Positions 1-9,221 of a stretch of 53,701 nucleotides of DNA are shown in pieces. Below the pieces are notes generated by a model. That model ran no database searches. It saw nothing but the letters and a program-made list of their open reading frames with translations, and was not told the DNA's origin. The translations under genes were made by a program, and so were the position numbers. Where the stretch lies: assembly GCA_024763055.1 (NCBI GenBank), contig JANTGH010000006.1, positions 1 to 53,701 of the forward strand, written 5' to 3'. Source of the DNA: Desulfobulbaceae bacterium (GTDB lineage Bacteria > Desulfobacterota > Desulfobulbia > Desulfobulbales > Desulfobulbaceae). The stretch's first letter is position 1. The number at the start of each line of letters is the position of its first letter.

Positions 1-161
1 GTACCCTTGAAGATGGTGTGGAGATGGTTATGCCCGGCGATAATGTGCATATTTCCGGTGAACTGATCACCCCTATTGCCATGGAAGAGGGGCTGCGTTT
101 TGCGATTCGTGAAGGCGGCCGTACTGTTGGCGCAGGCGTCATCAGCGAAATTATTGAATAA
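1..161 (+). CDS. tuf: Elongation factor Tu, C-terminal end (partial)
   Basis: The open frame enters from the left edge (first whole codon at 3) and ends at TAA 159-161. It gives the last 52 residues of EF-Tu, the GTPase that carries aminoacyl-tRNA to the ribosome. The visible stretch is beta-barrel domain 3, with VMPGDNV, the [20 protein letters not shown] run and the GRTVGAGVI ending near-universal in bacterial EF-Tu. It lies 10 bp upstream of rpsJ in the same direction, the common tuf-S10 arrangement, so it is probably cotranscribed with the ribosomal genes. The rest of the gene and the operon promoter are outside the window. Confidence 0.97.
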   Translation, partial: TLEDGVEMVMPGDNVHISGELITPIAMEEGLRFAIREGGRTVGAGVISEIIE

Positions 162-171
162 GTGGGGCCCA

Positions 172-486
172 ATGATATCGACAGATAAAATTCGTATCAG
201 ACTGAAAGGCTACGATCATAAACTGCTTGATCAGTCAACAAAAGAGATCGTAGAGACTGCACGTCGTACTGGTGCTACAGTTGCAGGACCGATTCCGTTG
301 CCGACCAGCATCAATAAGTATACGGTTCTTCGTTCTCCGCATGTAAATAAAAAGTCGCGGGAGCAATTTGAGATGAGGACCCATCGCCGATTGCTTGATA
401 TCCTTGAGCCGACGCAACAGACGATTGATTCATTAATGAAACTTGAGTTGTCCGCCGGCGTTGACGTGGAGATCAAGCTGCCCTGA
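172..486 (+). CDS. rpsJ: 30S ribosomal protein S10
   Basis: First gene of the S10 block, 104 residues, the usual family size. It starts [17 protein letters not shown] and carries the GPIPLPT and [20 protein letters not shown] signatures. S10 is a head protein of the small subunit and, as NusE, also takes part in antitermination with NusB. An upstream in-frame ATG exists at 76 but lies inside tuf; ATG 172 fits the family N-terminus and has a GTGGGG stretch just upstream. The 10-bp gap to tuf suggests coupled expression. Confidence 0.97.
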   Translation: MISTDKIRIRLKGYDHKLLDQSTKEIVETARRTGATVAGPIPLPTSINKYTVLRSPHVNKKSREQFEMRTHRRLLDILEPTQQTIDSLMKLELSAGVDVEIKLP

Positions 487-548
487 TCTGTACCAACTGG
501 TAAGGAGCTGGGTGTTTAAAAGGTAATTGAAAAATTACGGGTAGGAAC

Positions 549-1181
549 ATGCCGAAAACAAAAGGAATACTGGGACGTAAGATAGGAATGACCCGTGTCT
601 ATAATGAACATGGTCGGTCGATTCCTGTGACTGTGATCGAAGCGGGTCCCTGTACCATACTGCAGAAGAAAACCGTTAAAAAAGAAGGGTACAATGCTAT
701 CCAGGTCGGTTTTCTTGAAAAGAAACAAACCCGGATGAGCAAACCGGAAACCGGACATTTCAAGCGTTCAGGCGGAAAGGGGTTTTATCATGTTCGTGAA
801 TTTAGGGTGGCTGATCCCGAAGCATATGATATCGGACAGCAGATAACGCTGAATGAAGTTCTTAATATAGGGGATAAAATAAATATTTCCGGCAGGGTTA
901 AAGGACGTGGTTTTCAGGGTGTCATGAAGCGGCATGGTTTTGCCGGCGGTAAGGCATCACATGGTTCCGGCTTTCATAGAGCACCTGGTTCCATTGGCTG
1001 TTCAGCCTATCCCGGGCGGGTTGTAAAAGGAAAAAAGCTTCCCGGTCAGATGGGGAACAATATAATTACCCAGAAAAATTTGACCATTGTTGATATCAGG
1101 GATGAGGAGAATGTTCTGCTTGTTGAGGGTGCCGTACCCGGAGCAAAGAACGGGTTGCTCAGTATCTACACAAAAGCATAG
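549..1181 (+). CDS. rplC: 50S ribosomal protein L3
   Basis: 210 residues, standard for L3. It starts MPKTKGILGRKIGMTRVY and has the central GRGFQGVMKRHGF loop that reaches toward the peptidyl-transferase centre and the PGRVVKGKKLPGQMGN segment. L3 is an early assembly protein of the large subunit. It is the second gene of the S10 block, 62 bp after rpsJ, with a purine-rich site (GGGTAGGAAC) ahead of ATG 549. No unusual residues were seen. Confidence 0.97.
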   Translation: MPKTKGILGRKIGMTRVYNEHGRSIPVTVIEAGPCTILQKKTVKKEGYNAIQVGFLEKKQTRMSKPETGHFKRSGGKGFYHVREFRVADPEAYDIGQQITLNEVLNIGDKINISGRVKGRGFQGVMKRHGFAGGKASHGSGFHRAPGSIGCSAYPGRVVKGKKLPGQMGNNIITQKNLTIVDIRDEENVLLVEGAVPGAKNGLLSIYTKA

Positions 1182-1210
1182 AGTTCCATCTGCTGTTGAA
1201 GGAGAAACAC

Positions 1211-1834
1211 ATGGCGGTTTGCGATGTTGTTAATACCTCCGCTGAAAAGGTCGGAGAAGTAGAGCTTAATGATGCTCTATTCAATGTAAAGGTTAAAAAT
1301 AGCGTACTGCATGACGTTGTTTGCATGCAACGGGCCAATCGTCGAGCAGGTAACGCCTGTACGAAAACTCGCGGAGAAGTACGTGGGGGCGGTGCAAAGC
1401 CATGGCGACAAAAGGGAACAGGCAGAGCCAGGTCTGGATCGCGTACATCACCTGTCTGGCGTGGTGGTGGGACTACTTTTGGACCCAGGCCTCGAGATTA
1501 CGGCTACAAACTGCCTAAAAAAGTGCGTCGACTTGCACTTCGTATGGCATTGTCTACTCGTAATGGCGAAGGGAATCTGGTTGTTGTCGATAATCTGATC
1601 CTCCCGGCCATGAAGACAAAAGAATTTGTCGAAGTCATGCGTAATTTTCAGTTTAAGGATTGTCTGGTTGTTACCGGAAGTGATGACCCCATGATAACCA
1701 AGTCTGCACGCAATGCCGTCGGCTATAAGGTGTTGCCGGTTGCTGGACTAAATGTCTTTGATATTCTTAAACATTCTAAGTTGATGCTTGTCCAGGAGTC
1801 TTTAGCACAACTTGAAGAGAGGTTGATGGTATGA
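1211..1834 (+). CDS. rplD: 50S ribosomal protein L4
   Basis: 207 residues. L4 lines the exit tunnel; its tunnel loop is visible as GGAKPWRQKGTGRARSGS followed by PVWRGGG. The frame extends back to a TTG at 1196, but AAGGAG at 1199-1204 sits 6 bases before ATG 1211, so the protein starts MAVCDVVN. The stop overlaps the start of rplW by 4 bases (ATGA), implying translational coupling. In E. coli L4 represses its own operon; the corresponding leader would lie outside this window. Confidence 0.96.
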   Translation: MAVCDVVNTSAEKVGEVELNDALFNVKVKNSVLHDVVCMQRANRRAGNACTKTRGEVRGGGAKPWRQKGTGRARSGSRTSPVWRGGGTTFGPRPRDYGYKLPKKVRRLALRMALSTRNGEGNLVVVDNLILPAMKTKEFVEVMRNFQFKDCLVVTGSDDPMITKSARNAVGYKVLPVAGLNVFDILKHSKLMLVQESLAQLEERLMV

Positions 1835-2121
1835 AGGTTCTGTATGAAGTCGTCAAGAGCCCTTGCCTGACTGAAAAAAGCAATATCCTTCAAGAATTGC
1901 AGGGTACAGTCGTGTTTAAGGTTGATCCGCGCGCCAATAAAATTGAAATAAAACAGGCTGTTGAAAAGCTGTTTAATGTTAAGGTGTCGAGTGTCAAGAC
2001 AACAGCAATGCGCGGCAAACAAAAAAGAGCGGGTATAAACTCCGTTGGCCGGACAAACGATTGGAAAAAAGCCTATGTAAACCTGTCTGAGGGAGAAATA
2101 AATTTCCTCGATGAATTATAG
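1831..2121 (+). CDS. rplW: 50S ribosomal protein L23
   Basis: 96 residues, normal length. It starts MKVLYEVVKSPCLTEKS and shows VDPRANKIEIKQAVEKLFNVKV, the conserved L23 core, then the GRTNDWKKAYVNL end. L23 sits at the tunnel exit and is the docking site for trigger factor and SRP. It overlaps rplD by 4 bases and precedes rplB by 58 bp. No anomalies were seen. Confidence 0.96.
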   Translation: MKVLYEVVKSPCLTEKSNILQELQGTVVFKVDPRANKIEIKQAVEKLFNVKVSSVKTTAMRGKQKRAGINSVGRTNDWKKAYVNLSEGEINFLDEL

Positions 2122-2179
2122 GCCGAATTGTTCTGCTGGAAATAGATGCTCGTATTGAGATAAGTTAACGGGAAAGACA

Positions 2180-2998
2180 ATGGCAATTAAGACCCATAAA
2201 CCGACATCGCCGGGGAAAAGACATCAGGTATCCGTCCATAGTTCCGAGTTATCGGCAAAAAGACCTGAAAAATCTCTGGTTGCACCACTCAAGCATAGCG
2301 GCGGACGTAATAATTATGGTCGTATCACCTCCAGGCATCGGGGAGGGGGGCATAAGCGGAAATATCGTATCATTGATTGGAAGAGAAACAAAACCGGCAT
2401 TTCAGCAACGGTTACTGCTATCGAGTACGATCCGAACCGGTCCGCACATATTGCATTATTAACCTATAGCGACGGTGAAAAGAGCTACATCCTTGCACCC
2501 GGCAATATTACTGTCGGTGATATCGTTATGGCCGGTGCGGATGTAGATATTAAACCGGGTAATTGTTTACCGATGGTTAATATTCCACTGGGCACCATTA
2601 TTCATAATGTGGAAATGAAAATTGGTAAAGGCGCCCAGATGGTTCGATCCGCAGGAGCGGCTGCCCAGTTGATGGCCAAGGATGAGGATTTTGTTCTTGT
2701 CAAACTGCCTTCCGGTGAGGTTCGGCGGTTTCGTAAGGAATGTCGTGCATGTATCGGCGCCGTTGGCAATTCTGAATACGGCAGTGAGAAATTAGGAAAA
2801 GCCGGTCGTACGCGATGGAAAGGACGACGGCCTTCTGTGCGTGGTGTTGCCATGAATCCCATTGATCACCCTATGGGTGGCGGTGAAGGAAAAAGCTCCG
2901 GCGGACGTCATCCTTGTACCCCCTGGGGAGTTCCAACCAAGGGATTTAAGACACGAAAACGGAAAGGTTCCGATCGGGATATCATCACCAAGCGATAG
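2180..2998 (+). CDS. rplB: 50S ribosomal protein L2
   Basis: 272 residues, close to the typical 273-276. L2 is a core 23S rRNA-binding protein needed for peptidyl transfer and subunit association. The [26 protein letters not shown] and [21 protein letters not shown] segments are visible; the last contains the histidine-rich loop near the catalytic centre. ATG 2180 is preceded by AACGGGAAAG. It is followed after 22 bp by rpsS. Confidence 0.97.
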   Translation: MAIKTHKPTSPGKRHQVSVHSSELSAKRPEKSLVAPLKHSGGRNNYGRITSRHRGGGHKRKYRIIDWKRNKTGISATVTAIEYDPNRSAHIALLTYSDGEKSYILAPGNITVGDIVMAGADVDIKPGNCLPMVNIPLGTIIHNVEMKIGKGAQMVRSAGAAAQLMAKDEDFVLVKLPSGEVRRFRKECRACIGAVGNSEYGSEKLGKAGRTRWKGRRPSVRGVAMNPIDHPMGGGEGKSSGGRHPCTPWGVPTKGFKTRKRKGSDRDIITKR

Positions 2999-3020
2999 TA
3001 TTACTTAGGAGAATAGAACA

Positions 3021-3293
3021 ATGGGTCGTTCCATTAAAAAAGGTCCCTTTATCGATGAACACCTTTTGAAGAAGGTTGAGCATGCGCAGGAGTCTGGATC
3101 TCGTAAAGTTATTAAAACCTGGTCGAGACGATCGGATATTATACCCGATATGGTAGGTTTGACTTTTGCCGTACATAATGGAAAAAAATTCATTCCGGTT
3201 TACGTGACCGAAAATATGGTAGGGCATAAGCTTGGAGAATTTTCTCCTACCCGTACCTATTATGGGCATACATCCGATAGAAGGAACCAGTAA
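3021..3293 (+). CDS. rpsS: 30S ribosomal protein S19
   Basis: 90 residues, normal length. It starts [20 protein letters not shown] and contains the [34 protein letters not shown] and [10 protein letters not shown] signatures. S19 forms a complex with S13 in the head of the small subunit near the A-site. TTAGGAG at 3005-3011 serves as ribosome site. It lies 22 bp after rplB and 37 bp before rplV. Confidence 0.97.
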   Translation: MGRSIKKGPFIDEHLLKKVEHAQESGSRKVIKTWSRRSDIIPDMVGLTFAVHNGKKFIPVYVTENMVGHKLGEFSPTRTYYGHTSDRRNQ

Positions 3294-3330
3294 AGAATGA
3301 TCGCTGAAGGCAACGATAAGGAGCAACTCG

Positions 3331-3663
3331 ATGGAAACTAAAGCCGTCGCTAAAAATATTCGTATTTCTCCCCAGAAAACCCGGTTAGTCGCCGATGTTG
3401 TTCGGGGAATGGACGTTGACACCGCTATTACTACGTTGCGTTTTATGCCGAAAAAAGCCGCGCGTATTCTACGGAAAGTTATAGAGTCCGCCGTGGCCAA
3501 TGCTGATCAGATGGAGACGATTGACGTCGACACCCTGTATGTCAAAACTATCCAGGTAAACGGCGGACCCAGTTTGAAAAGGTTTCGCCCCAGAGCCATG
3601 GGGCGGGCTACTGGAATTATAAAACGAACCAGCCATATAACTGTGATTGTTGATGAGGCCTGA
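3331..3663 (+). CDS. rplV: 50S ribosomal protein L22
   Basis: 110 residues, standard. L22 is an early assembly protein whose extended loop narrows the exit tunnel. The start METKAVAKNIRISPQKTRLVADVVRG and the ending loop RFRPRAMGRATGIIKRTSHITVIV are clear family features. AAGGAGC precedes ATG 3331. A 69-bp gap follows before rpsC, in which I saw no convincing promoter or terminator. Confidence 0.97.
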   Translation: METKAVAKNIRISPQKTRLVADVVRGMDVDTAITTLRFMPKKAARILRKVIESAVANADQMETIDVDTLYVKTIQVNGGPSLKRFRPRAMGRATGIIKRTSHITVIVDEA

Positions 3664-3732
3664 TCGTGCTCAACTACTTTGGACATTTTTCACCTTTTAG
3701 AGATCAACTGTTAGAGGGAACGGAGGAACACC

Positions 3733-4383
3733 TTGGGACAAAAAGTTAACCCCATTGGATTGCGGTTGGGTATAACGCGGTCTTGGGAATCAATCTGGTA
3801 TTCGAATAAGGACTATGCTGAGAACCTGTATCAGGATCAACATATTAGAAAATATCTCAAAAAACGTCTTTATCATGCCGGTATTGCAAGGATCGTTATT
3901 GAGCGAACCGGTGAAAAGATCCGGATTAAATTGTTTACTGCTCGTCCCGGAATTGTGATTGGAAAAAAAGGTGCGGAAATTGAGCTGCTGAAAAAAGATC
4001 TTGAACGTAAATTCGGGCGTGAGTGTCTGATTGATATTCAGGAAATACGCCGACCCGAGGCTGATGCGCAGTTGGTTGCTGAAAATATTGCCATGCAGCT
4101 TGAGCGTCGTATCGCCTTTCGCAGGGCCATGAAAAAATCCATAAATTCCGCACTCAGGTTCGGCGTAAAAGGCATTAAAATTTCCTGTGCCGGTCGTTTG
4201 GGAGGGGCTGAAATGTCACGCACAGAATGGTTTAAAGAGGGCAGGGTTCCTCTGCATACCCTTCGAGCTGATATTGATTACGGAACCGCTGAAGCAAAGA
4301 CAACCTATGGCATCATTGGCGTCAAGGTCTGGATTTTTAAAGGCGAGGTTCTGTCTGATACAGAGATGGCTTTAGCCCAATAA
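3733..4383 (+). CDS. rpsC: 30S ribosomal protein S3 (TTG start)
   Basis: 216 residues. It starts [19 protein letters not shown] after a TTG initiator; CGGAGGAAC at 3721-3729 places the start there, and no ATG is available nearby. The KH RNA-binding motif ([16 protein letters not shown]) lies near residues 75-92, and the C-terminal S3 domain shows [27 protein letters not shown]3 lies at the mRNA entry site and contributes to helicase activity. It is the first of four TTG-started small-subunit genes in this cluster. Confidence 0.96.
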   Translation: MGQKVNPIGLRLGITRSWESIWYSNKDYAENLYQDQHIRKYLKKRLYHAGIARIVIERTGEKIRIKLFTARPGIVIGKKGAEIELLKKDLERKFGRECLIDIQEIRRPEADAQLVAENIAMQLERRIAFRRAMKKSINSALRFGVKGIKISCAGRLGGAEMSRTEWFKEGRVPLHTLRADIDYGTAEAKTTYGIIGVKVWIFKGEVLSDTEMALAQ

Positions 4384-4457
4384 TATGAATCTGGCCTTGC
4401 TTGGATCCAATGTAGGGTGAATTCAGGCAAAAAAGAGGGCAACAGGAGTTATAAACA

Positions 4458-4874
4458 ATGTTAAGTCCAAGAAAGATAAAACATAGAAAACAGCATAAAG
4501 GTCGGATGCGCGGTGCAGCGCATCGCGGCGCAGATTTTTCTTTTGGTGATTACGCCTTGAAGGCTGTTGGTTGCGGTCGATTGACGGCTCAACAAATTGA
4601 GGCTGGTCGTGTTGCTATAAACAGAAAGATTAAACGCGGCGGTCAAATGTGGATACGGATTTTCCCGGATAAACCTATCACCAAAAAACCGGCTGAAACC
4701 AGAATGGGGAAAGGTAAAGGATCGCCGGAATATTGGGTAGCAACCATTCGTCCAGGGAGGATTCTTTATGAATTGAAAGATGTTCCCGAGGAGCTTGCTG
4801 TTGAGGCGTTGCGACTTGCAAGCTTTAAGTTTCCCTTTCCTACAAAGATCATTACCAGGAGTACAACGATATGA
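4458..4874 (+). CDS. rplP: 50S ribosomal protein L16
   Basis: 138 residues, typical. It starts [19 protein letters not shown] and shows [23 protein letters not shown] and the [20 protein letters not shown] loop that contacts the A-site and peptidyl-transferase region. Its last codons overlap rpmC by 4 bases (ATGA), so the two are probably translationally coupled. ACAGGAG precedes ATG 4458. No anomaly was seen. Confidence 0.97.
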   Translation: MLSPRKIKHRKQHKGRMRGAAHRGADFSFGDYALKAVGCGRLTAQQIEAGRVAINRKIKRGGQMWIRIFPDKPITKKPAETRMGKGKGSPEYWVATIRPGRILYELKDVPEELAVEALRLASFKFPFPTKIITRSTTI

Positions 4875-5062
4875 AGGCAAAGGAGCTTCGGGAACTGAGT
4901 TTTGAGGATTTGCAGAAAAAAGAGCAGGATATTCGTGAAGATCTTTTTAAGCTTAAATTTCAACATGGTATTCGCCGGCTTGAAAATCCAGCCCGGTTGT
5001 CTTTGTTGCGACGTAATATTGCCCGGATTCAGACAGTCAGGGCAGAACAGGCTAATCAATAG
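4871..5062 (+). CDS. rpmC: 50S ribosomal protein L29
   Basis: 63 residues, the usual size for this small two-helix protein. It starts [20 protein letters not shown] and ends with the [21 protein letters not shown] helix. L29 sits beside L23 at the tunnel exit. It overlaps rplP by 4 bases and is followed by rpsQ after 44 bp. Confidence 0.96.
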   Translation: MKAKELRELSFEDLQKKEQDIREDLFKLKFQHGIRRLENPARLSLLRRNIARIQTVRAEQANQ

Positions 5063-5106
5063 CGTTTTTGCTATTGATCAATGAAATATTCCACTGGACT
5101 GGAAGG

Positions 5107-5361
5107 ATGAGCGATAAAACCAGAAAGACCCGTCAGGGTTCGGTAATCAGTAACGGGATGGACAAGGGTATTGTTATCTTGGTTGAACGGAAAGTACGGC
5201 ATAAACTCTATGGTAAATATATTCGCAGGCGTATGAAATATATGGCTCATGATGCCTCCAATGCATGTAATATTGGAGACACCGTACTCATAGAAGAATG
5301 CCGCCCCTTGTCTAAAAACAAACGCTGGCGTGTACTGACCATTCTGGAGCGTGCTGAATAA
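5107..5361 (+). CDS. rpsQ: 30S ribosomal protein S17
   Basis: 84 residues from ATG 5107, the family's usual length. It starts MSDKTRKTRQGSVISNGMDKG and has KTVVV-like beta strands and the GDTVLIEECRPLSKNKRWRVL ending. The frame also runs upstream to a TTG at 5068, which would add 13 non-conserved residues. GGAAGG abuts ATG 5107 unusually closely (no spacer), so initiation may depend partly on coupling to rpmC. S17 is a primary 16S rRNA binder (OB fold). Confidence 0.94.
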   Translation: MSDKTRKTRQGSVISNGMDKGIVILVERKVRHKLYGKYIRRRMKYMAHDASNACNIGDTVLIEECRPLSKNKRWRVLTILERAE

Positions 5362-5413
5362 TTAATCAGCAGATTTATAACTGTCAGTAAATTAACGTTT
5401 CTCAGGTGGAACC

Positions 5414-5782
5414 ATGATTCAAACTGAAACCATACTCAATGTTGCCGATAATTCCGGGGCCAAAAAGGTACTCTGCATCAGAGTACTTGGCGGAACCAGG
5501 AGACGATATGCAAGTATCGGTGATGTTATTGTTGTGACCGTGAAGGAAGCAATTCCCCATGCAAAGGTCAAAAAAGGTGACGTACTTGATGCTGTTGTTG
5601 TCCGAACAAAAAAGGAAGTCAAACGGCCGGAAGATACAACTGTACGTTTTGATGAAAACGCGGCTGTGCTTCTTTCGAGTTCAGGTGAACCGGTAGGTAC
5701 CCGTATATTTGGCCCTGTTGCCCGTGAACTTCGTTCACTTGGGTTTATGAAGATAATATCTCTTGCCCCTGAAGTATTATAA
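5414..5782 (+). CDS. rplN: 50S ribosomal protein L14
   Basis: 122 residues, exactly the common length. It starts [27 protein letters not shown], the strongly conserved L14 opening, and ends [12 protein letters not shown]14 lies at the subunit interface and contacts L19 and helix 44 of 16S rRNA. CAGGTGG precedes ATG 5414. A run of eight Ts and a small 6-bp hairpin (AATGAA/TTCATT) follow the stop, in the wrong order for an intrinsic terminator. Confidence 0.97.
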   Translation: MIQTETILNVADNSGAKKVLCIRVLGGTRRRYASIGDVIVVTVKEAIPHAKVKKGDVLDAVVVRTKKEVKRPEDTTVRFDENAAVLLSSSGEPVGTRIFGPVARELRSLGFMKIISLAPEVL

Positions 5783-5854
5783 TTTTTTTTAATGAAGAAT
5801 TCATTTAATGATAATTGCAGAAAAAGAGATAAGTGGGAATAGAGAGGAATAAGA

Positions 5855-6193
5855 ATGCGGCAAGGACAGACGAGTCTGAGGATCAATGATCAGGTTGAAG
5901 TAATCGCTGGTAAGGATAAAGGCAGGGTAGGCAAGATTCTTCGGATTGACAGCGGAAAAAACAGGGCGGTTGTCGAGCGGATAAATATGATCAAGAAGCA
6001 TCAAAAACCTGTTGATACAACACAGCCGGGTCAGGTCATTGATCGTGAGGCTTCACTTCATATTTCAAATTTAATGCTTGTCTGTCCGGAATGTGCGGAA
6101 ACAGTGCGTACCGGCAAGAAGTTTCTTGAAGACGGGACGAAGGTGAGGGTGTGTAAGGGTTGTGGCGCCACCATCGAAACCGCGAAGAATTAG
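5855..6193 (+). CDS. rplX: 50S ribosomal protein L24, zinc-ribbon form
   Basis: 112 residues. The KOW motif is at the start ([17 protein letters not shown], about 12-28). The second half has two CxxC pairs at C77/C80 and C100/C103 (VCPEC and VCKGC), the zinc-binding C+ form of L24. L24 nucleates large-subunit assembly. GAGAGGAAT precedes ATG 5855. The 72-bp upstream gap holds no clear site. Together with S14, S4 and L36 this suggests a ribosome built with zinc-dependent paralogs. Confidence 0.96.
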   Translation: MRQGQTSLRINDQVEVIAGKDKGRVGKILRIDSGKNRAVVERINMIKKHQKPVDTTQPGQVIDREASLHISNLMLVCPECAETVRTGKKFLEDGTKVRVCKGCGATIETAKN

Positions 6194-6219
6194 AAGGCAT
6201 ACCGCTTACGGAGTACAGA

Positions 6220-6762
6220 ATGGCAACACTGAAAGAAGATTACGAGCAGAATTTGCGGCCCCGGCTGCAGGAAGAGTTCAACTTGACCAACGTGATGGAT
6301 ATTCCCAGAGTTGAGAAAGTTGTTCTTAATATGGGGCTTGGCGAGGCGGTGCAGAATCCAAAGATTGTTGAAAAAGCAGTGAACGAATTAACGCTTATCG
6401 CAGGTCAAAGAGCAGTGGTAACAAGGGCAAAAAAATCCATCGCTACTTTCAAGCTGCGTGAGGGGATGCCTATCGGAGCGCGGGTAACGTTGCGGAAAGA
6501 TCGCATGTATGACTTTCTTTCCAAGCTTGTTAATATCGCCCTGCCACGTGTCCGTGACTTTCGTGGTGTCTCCGCAAAAGGTTTTGACGGTAATGGAAAT
6601 TTTTCCATGGGCGTCAGCGAGCACCTTATTTTTCCCGAAATTGATTATGACAAGATTGATAAAATAAGAGGGTTGAATATAACCATAGTGACATCGGCAA
6701 AAGATGATGAACAAGGACGAGAATTGCTTTCGTTAATCGGTATGCCGTTTAAAAAGAGATAA
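6220..6762 (+). CDS. rplE: 50S ribosomal protein L5
   Basis: 180 residues, standard. It starts [20 protein letters not shown] and shows [38 protein letters not shown] and the [19 protein letters not shown] ending. L5 binds 5S rRNA and forms an intersubunit bridge. An open frame extends 60 bases further upstream into rplX, but ATG 6220 matches the family start and has TACGGAG just upstream. Confidence 0.96.
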   Translation: MATLKEDYEQNLRPRLQEEFNLTNVMDIPRVEKVVLNMGLGEAVQNPKIVEKAVNELTLIAGQRAVVTRAKKSIATFKLREGMPIGARVTLRKDRMYDFLSKLVNIALPRVRDFRGVSAKGFDGNGNFSMGVSEHLIFPEIDYDKIDKIRGLNITIVTSAKDDEQGRELLSLIGMPFKKR

Positions 6763-6807
6763 CTTACGATAGACAGCTGCATTTACTGCATTGTACAGGA
6801 GGAAGTT

Positions 6808-6993
6808 GTGGCAAAAAAATCACTTATTGCCAAAGTAGGACGGACACCTAAATTTAAGGTCCGGTCATATAACCGTTGCCCGCTTTGTGGGCGTTCCAGG
6901 GCCTATATTCGTAAATTCGGGATATGTCGGCTATGTTTTCGCAAGCTTGCGTCCCAGGGGGAAATTACCGGAGTGACCAAGTCGAGTTGGTAG
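6808..6993 (+). CDS. rpsN: 30S ribosomal protein S14, zinc (type Z) form, GTG start
   Basis: 61 residues, the length of zinc-type S14 (the zinc-free form is near 100). Four ligands are visible: C24, C27, C40 and C43 (RCPLCG and ICRLCF). It ends with the family-typical GVTKSSW. Initiation is at GTG 6808, placed by AGGAGGAAG at 6797-6805. S14 helps assemble the small-subunit head with S3 and S10. No zinc-free paralog occurs in the window. Confidence 0.96.
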   Translation: MAKKSLIAKVGRTPKFKVRSYNRCPLCGRSRAYIRKFGICRLCFRKLASQGEITGVTKSSW

Positions 6994-7069
6994 TAACCGG
7001 GAAGAAGACTATTAGTATTACACGGATTATCTGTGTATTTGAAGCGATTTTGAAAAGAGGTAACGTCTC

Positions 7070-7468
7070 ATGTCTATGAGTGATCCACTGGCTGATATGC
7101 TCACCCGATTACGGAATGGAGCACGGGCTCGATTTGAATCGGTAGATATCCCGCTTTCCAAGTTGAAGGTCGGAGTTGCGAAGGTCCTGAAAGAAGAAGG
7201 ATATATCACGGATTATCAAATAATTGATCAGGGTGTTCAGGGTATATTGAAAGTCAACCTGAAGTACGGACCTAATGATGAGCAGATAATTACTGGTATT
7301 CGCAGGGTGAGTAAACCCGGTCTGCGGCAGTATAAGAAAAGTGCAAATATTCCAAAAGTAATGAGCGGCCTTGGTGTTGGCATTCTTTCAACCTCCCGTG
7401 GAGTGCTTACTGATCGTGAAGCCCGTAAGCTGAACGTCGGTGGCGAACTACTCTGCGAGGTATGGTAA
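7070..7468 (+). CDS. rpsH: 30S ribosomal protein S8
   Basis: 132 residues, typical. It starts MSMSDPLADMLTRLRNGARA and ends with the conserved ISTSRGVLTDREARKLNVGGELLCEVW. S8 is a primary binder of the central 16S domain and in E. coli represses the spc operon by binding near rplE. GAGGTAACG lies ahead of ATG 7070. Position after rpsN and before rplF is the usual spc order. Confidence 0.97.
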   Translation: MSMSDPLADMLTRLRNGARARFESVDIPLSKLKVGVAKVLKEEGYITDYQIIDQGVQGILKVNLKYGPNDEQIITGIRRVSKPGLRQYKKSANIPKVMSGLGVGILSTSRGVLTDREARKLNVGGELLCEVW

Positions 7469-7498
7469 CAGCTCTATCTGGAAAACAGGAGGCATACG

Positions 7499-8047
7499 AT
7501 GTCCAGGATTGGCAAACAACCTATTCCGGTGCCGGGAGGTGTCAAGGTTGAAATACATGGAACACATATAAAAGTGACCGGTGGTAACGGCACTCTTGAG
7601 CGTGATATACGGCCTGAAATTGAGATATCATTGAACGGCAGTGAGCTTGTTTGTACACCTAAGGGAACAAGTAAGCGGGTCATGGCGTTCTGGGGTATGA
7701 CTCGTTCGCTGGTTAACAACATGGTCCTTGGAGTACAGAAAGGATTTGAAAAGAAACTCCTTGTTGAAGGTGTAGGATACCGTGCCAAAGCGTCGGGTTC
7801 TACATTGACTCTCAACGTCGGTTACTCAAATCCGGTGGAATTTGTCCTGCCCAAAGACATTGCTATTACTGTAGATAAAGATAATACCATTACTCTTACC
7901 GGTATGGACAAGGAACTTGTCGGGATGACTGCTGCGCAAATCAGGCAGATACGCAAACCTGAGCCGTACAAAGGCAAGGGGATTCGCTATATAGACGAGC
8001 ATATTGTCCGCAAGGTTGGTAAGTCCGGCGCTGCAGTAGCAGCATAA
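7499..8047 (+). CDS. rplF: 50S ribosomal protein L6
   Basis: 182 residues, slightly longer than the usual 176-180. It starts MSRIGKQPIPVPGGVKVEI and has the two-domain L6 pattern, ending with KPEPYKGKGIRYIDEHIVRKVGKSGA. L6 lies near the factor-binding site. AACAGGAGG precedes ATG 7499 at good spacing. No anomaly was seen beyond the short alanine-rich tail. Confidence 0.97.
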   Translation: MSRIGKQPIPVPGGVKVEIHGTHIKVTGGNGTLERDIRPEIEISLNGSELVCTPKGTSKRVMAFWGMTRSLVNNMVLGVQKGFEKKLLVEGVGYRAKASGSTLTLNVGYSNPVEFVLPKDIAITVDKDNTITLTGMDKELVGMTAAQIRQIRKPEPYKGKGIRYIDEHIVRKVGKSGAAVAA

Positions 8048-8074
8048 GAGAATAGAGATTTAAAGAAGGGCATC

Positions 8075-8440
8075 ATGGCAAAAACAAGTGCAAAACTTAC
8101 TGCTCGCAGGAAAAGGATTAAGCGTATCAGGAAAAATATCTTTGGTACTTCCGAAAAACCAAGAATGAGGGTGTTCAGGAGTAATCGTCATATTTCCGTA
8201 CAGATAATCGATGATGAAAAGCAAATGACCTTGGCTGCCGCCTCTTCCGAAGGCAAAGATCTTGAAGGTGTCACTGTTGAAAATAAATGTGACCAGGCAA
8301 AAAAGGTGGGTGAAGCAATCGCAAAGAAAGCTCTTGCCGCCGGTATAGGCAGTGTGATTTTTGACCGAGGCGGCAATTTATATCACGGTAGGGTGAAGGC
8401 TTTTTCTGAAGGAGCTCGTGAAGGCGGGCTTAAGTTTTAA
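8075..8440 (+). CDS. rplR: 50S ribosomal protein L18
   Basis: 121 residues, normal. It starts with a basic N-terminus ([28 protein letters not shown]) and ends [26 protein letters not shown], the classic L18 signature. L18 binds 5S rRNA with L5. GAAGGGC precedes ATG 8075. It is placed between rplF and rpsE as expected. Confidence 0.97.
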   Translation: MAKTSAKLTARRKRIKRIRKNIFGTSEKPRMRVFRSNRHISVQIIDDEKQMTLAAASSEGKDLEGVTVENKCDQAKKVGEAIAKKALAAGIGSVIFDRGGNLYHGRVKAFSEGAREGGLKF

Positions 8441-8491
8441 TGAAATTAATCGTTTTGTCGTAAACGAAAGGAAATTTAACGGGGGTGTTTC

Positions 8492-9004
8492 TTGGCTGAT
8501 TTTAAACGAGCGAAAGATGGAAATCAGGAAGAGCTCATAGAAAAAATTGTGTTTATCAACCGTGTCGCAAAGGTTGTAAAAGGTGGCCGCCGTTTCAGCT
8601 TCAGCGCTATTGTTGTTGTTGGTGACGGTAAAGGTAAGGTTGGTTACGGCCTTGGCAAGGCGAACCAGGTTCCTGAAGCTATCCGTAAAGGAATTGAACG
8701 GGCAAGAAAAGATATGCAACACGTATCGTTGACGGATGTCTCTATCCCCCATGATATAACCGGTCAATTTAAATCCGGTTCTGTAATGTTGAAACCCGCA
8801 TCAGACGGTACCGGCGTTATTGCCGGTGGTGCAGTACGTGCTGTACTGGAAGCTGCGGGCGTACAAAATATTTTGACCAAGTGCCTGGGATCGAATAACC
8901 CTCATAATCTGGTCAAGGCAACCATAGACGGTTTGAGAAAACTGCGTTCGGCTGAACAGATCGCAAGCCTGCGTGGTCTCAATGTTGAAGATATGGTTGC
9001 ATAG
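8492..9004 (+). CDS. rpsE: 30S ribosomal protein S5 (TTG start)
   Basis: 170 residues. Initiation at TTG 8492 is supported by GGGGGTG at 8481-8487 and by the family-like start [34 protein letters not shown]. The S5 RNA-binding domain and the C-terminal fold ([21 protein letters not shown]) are complete. S5 acts at the mRNA entry and in decoding accuracy. No ATG lies in frame between the ribosome site and the conserved region. Confidence 0.96.
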   Translation: MADFKRAKDGNQEELIEKIVFINRVAKVVKGGRRFSFSAIVVVGDGKGKVGYGLGKANQVPEAIRKGIERARKDMQHVSLTDVSIPHDITGQFKSGSVMLKPASDGTGVIAGGAVRAVLEAAGVQNILTKCLGSNNPHNLVKATIDGLRKLRSAEQIASLRGLNVEDMVA

Positions 9005-9038
9005 CCTATTAATTTCATTTCCCGAACGGGTTGGAAAC

Positions 9039-9218
9039 ATGAGTGATACTATAACGATTACCCAGATTAAAAGTGAGATCGGCAGTACGAAGAAAATTCG
9101 TGCCACATTGGTTGGTCTTGGCTTGACCAGGATGTACAAAACCATTACGAGAAAGAATTGTCCCGAGATTCGCGGTATGATAGCCAAGGTTCAACATCTT
9201 GTACGGGTAGAGGAGTAG
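9039..9218 (+). CDS. rpmD: 50S ribosomal protein L30
   Basis: 59 residues from ATG 9039, the normal length for this small protein. The start MSDTITITQIKSEIGSTKKIRATL is followed by LGLTRMYKTITRKNCPEIRGMI. The open frame could extend to 8973 inside rpsE, but only the portion from 9039 is family-like; TTGGAAAC lies just upstream. It is separated from rplO by 3 bases. Confidence 0.95.
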   Translation: MSDTITITQIKSEIGSTKKIRATLVGLGLTRMYKTITRKNCPEIRGMIAKVQHLVRVEE

Positions 9219-9221
9219 GAT

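Noticed and set aside
5783-5805. T run plus small hairpin after rplN as terminator
   Set aside because: The T run comes before the 6-bp stem rather than after it, and downstream spc genes need read-through.
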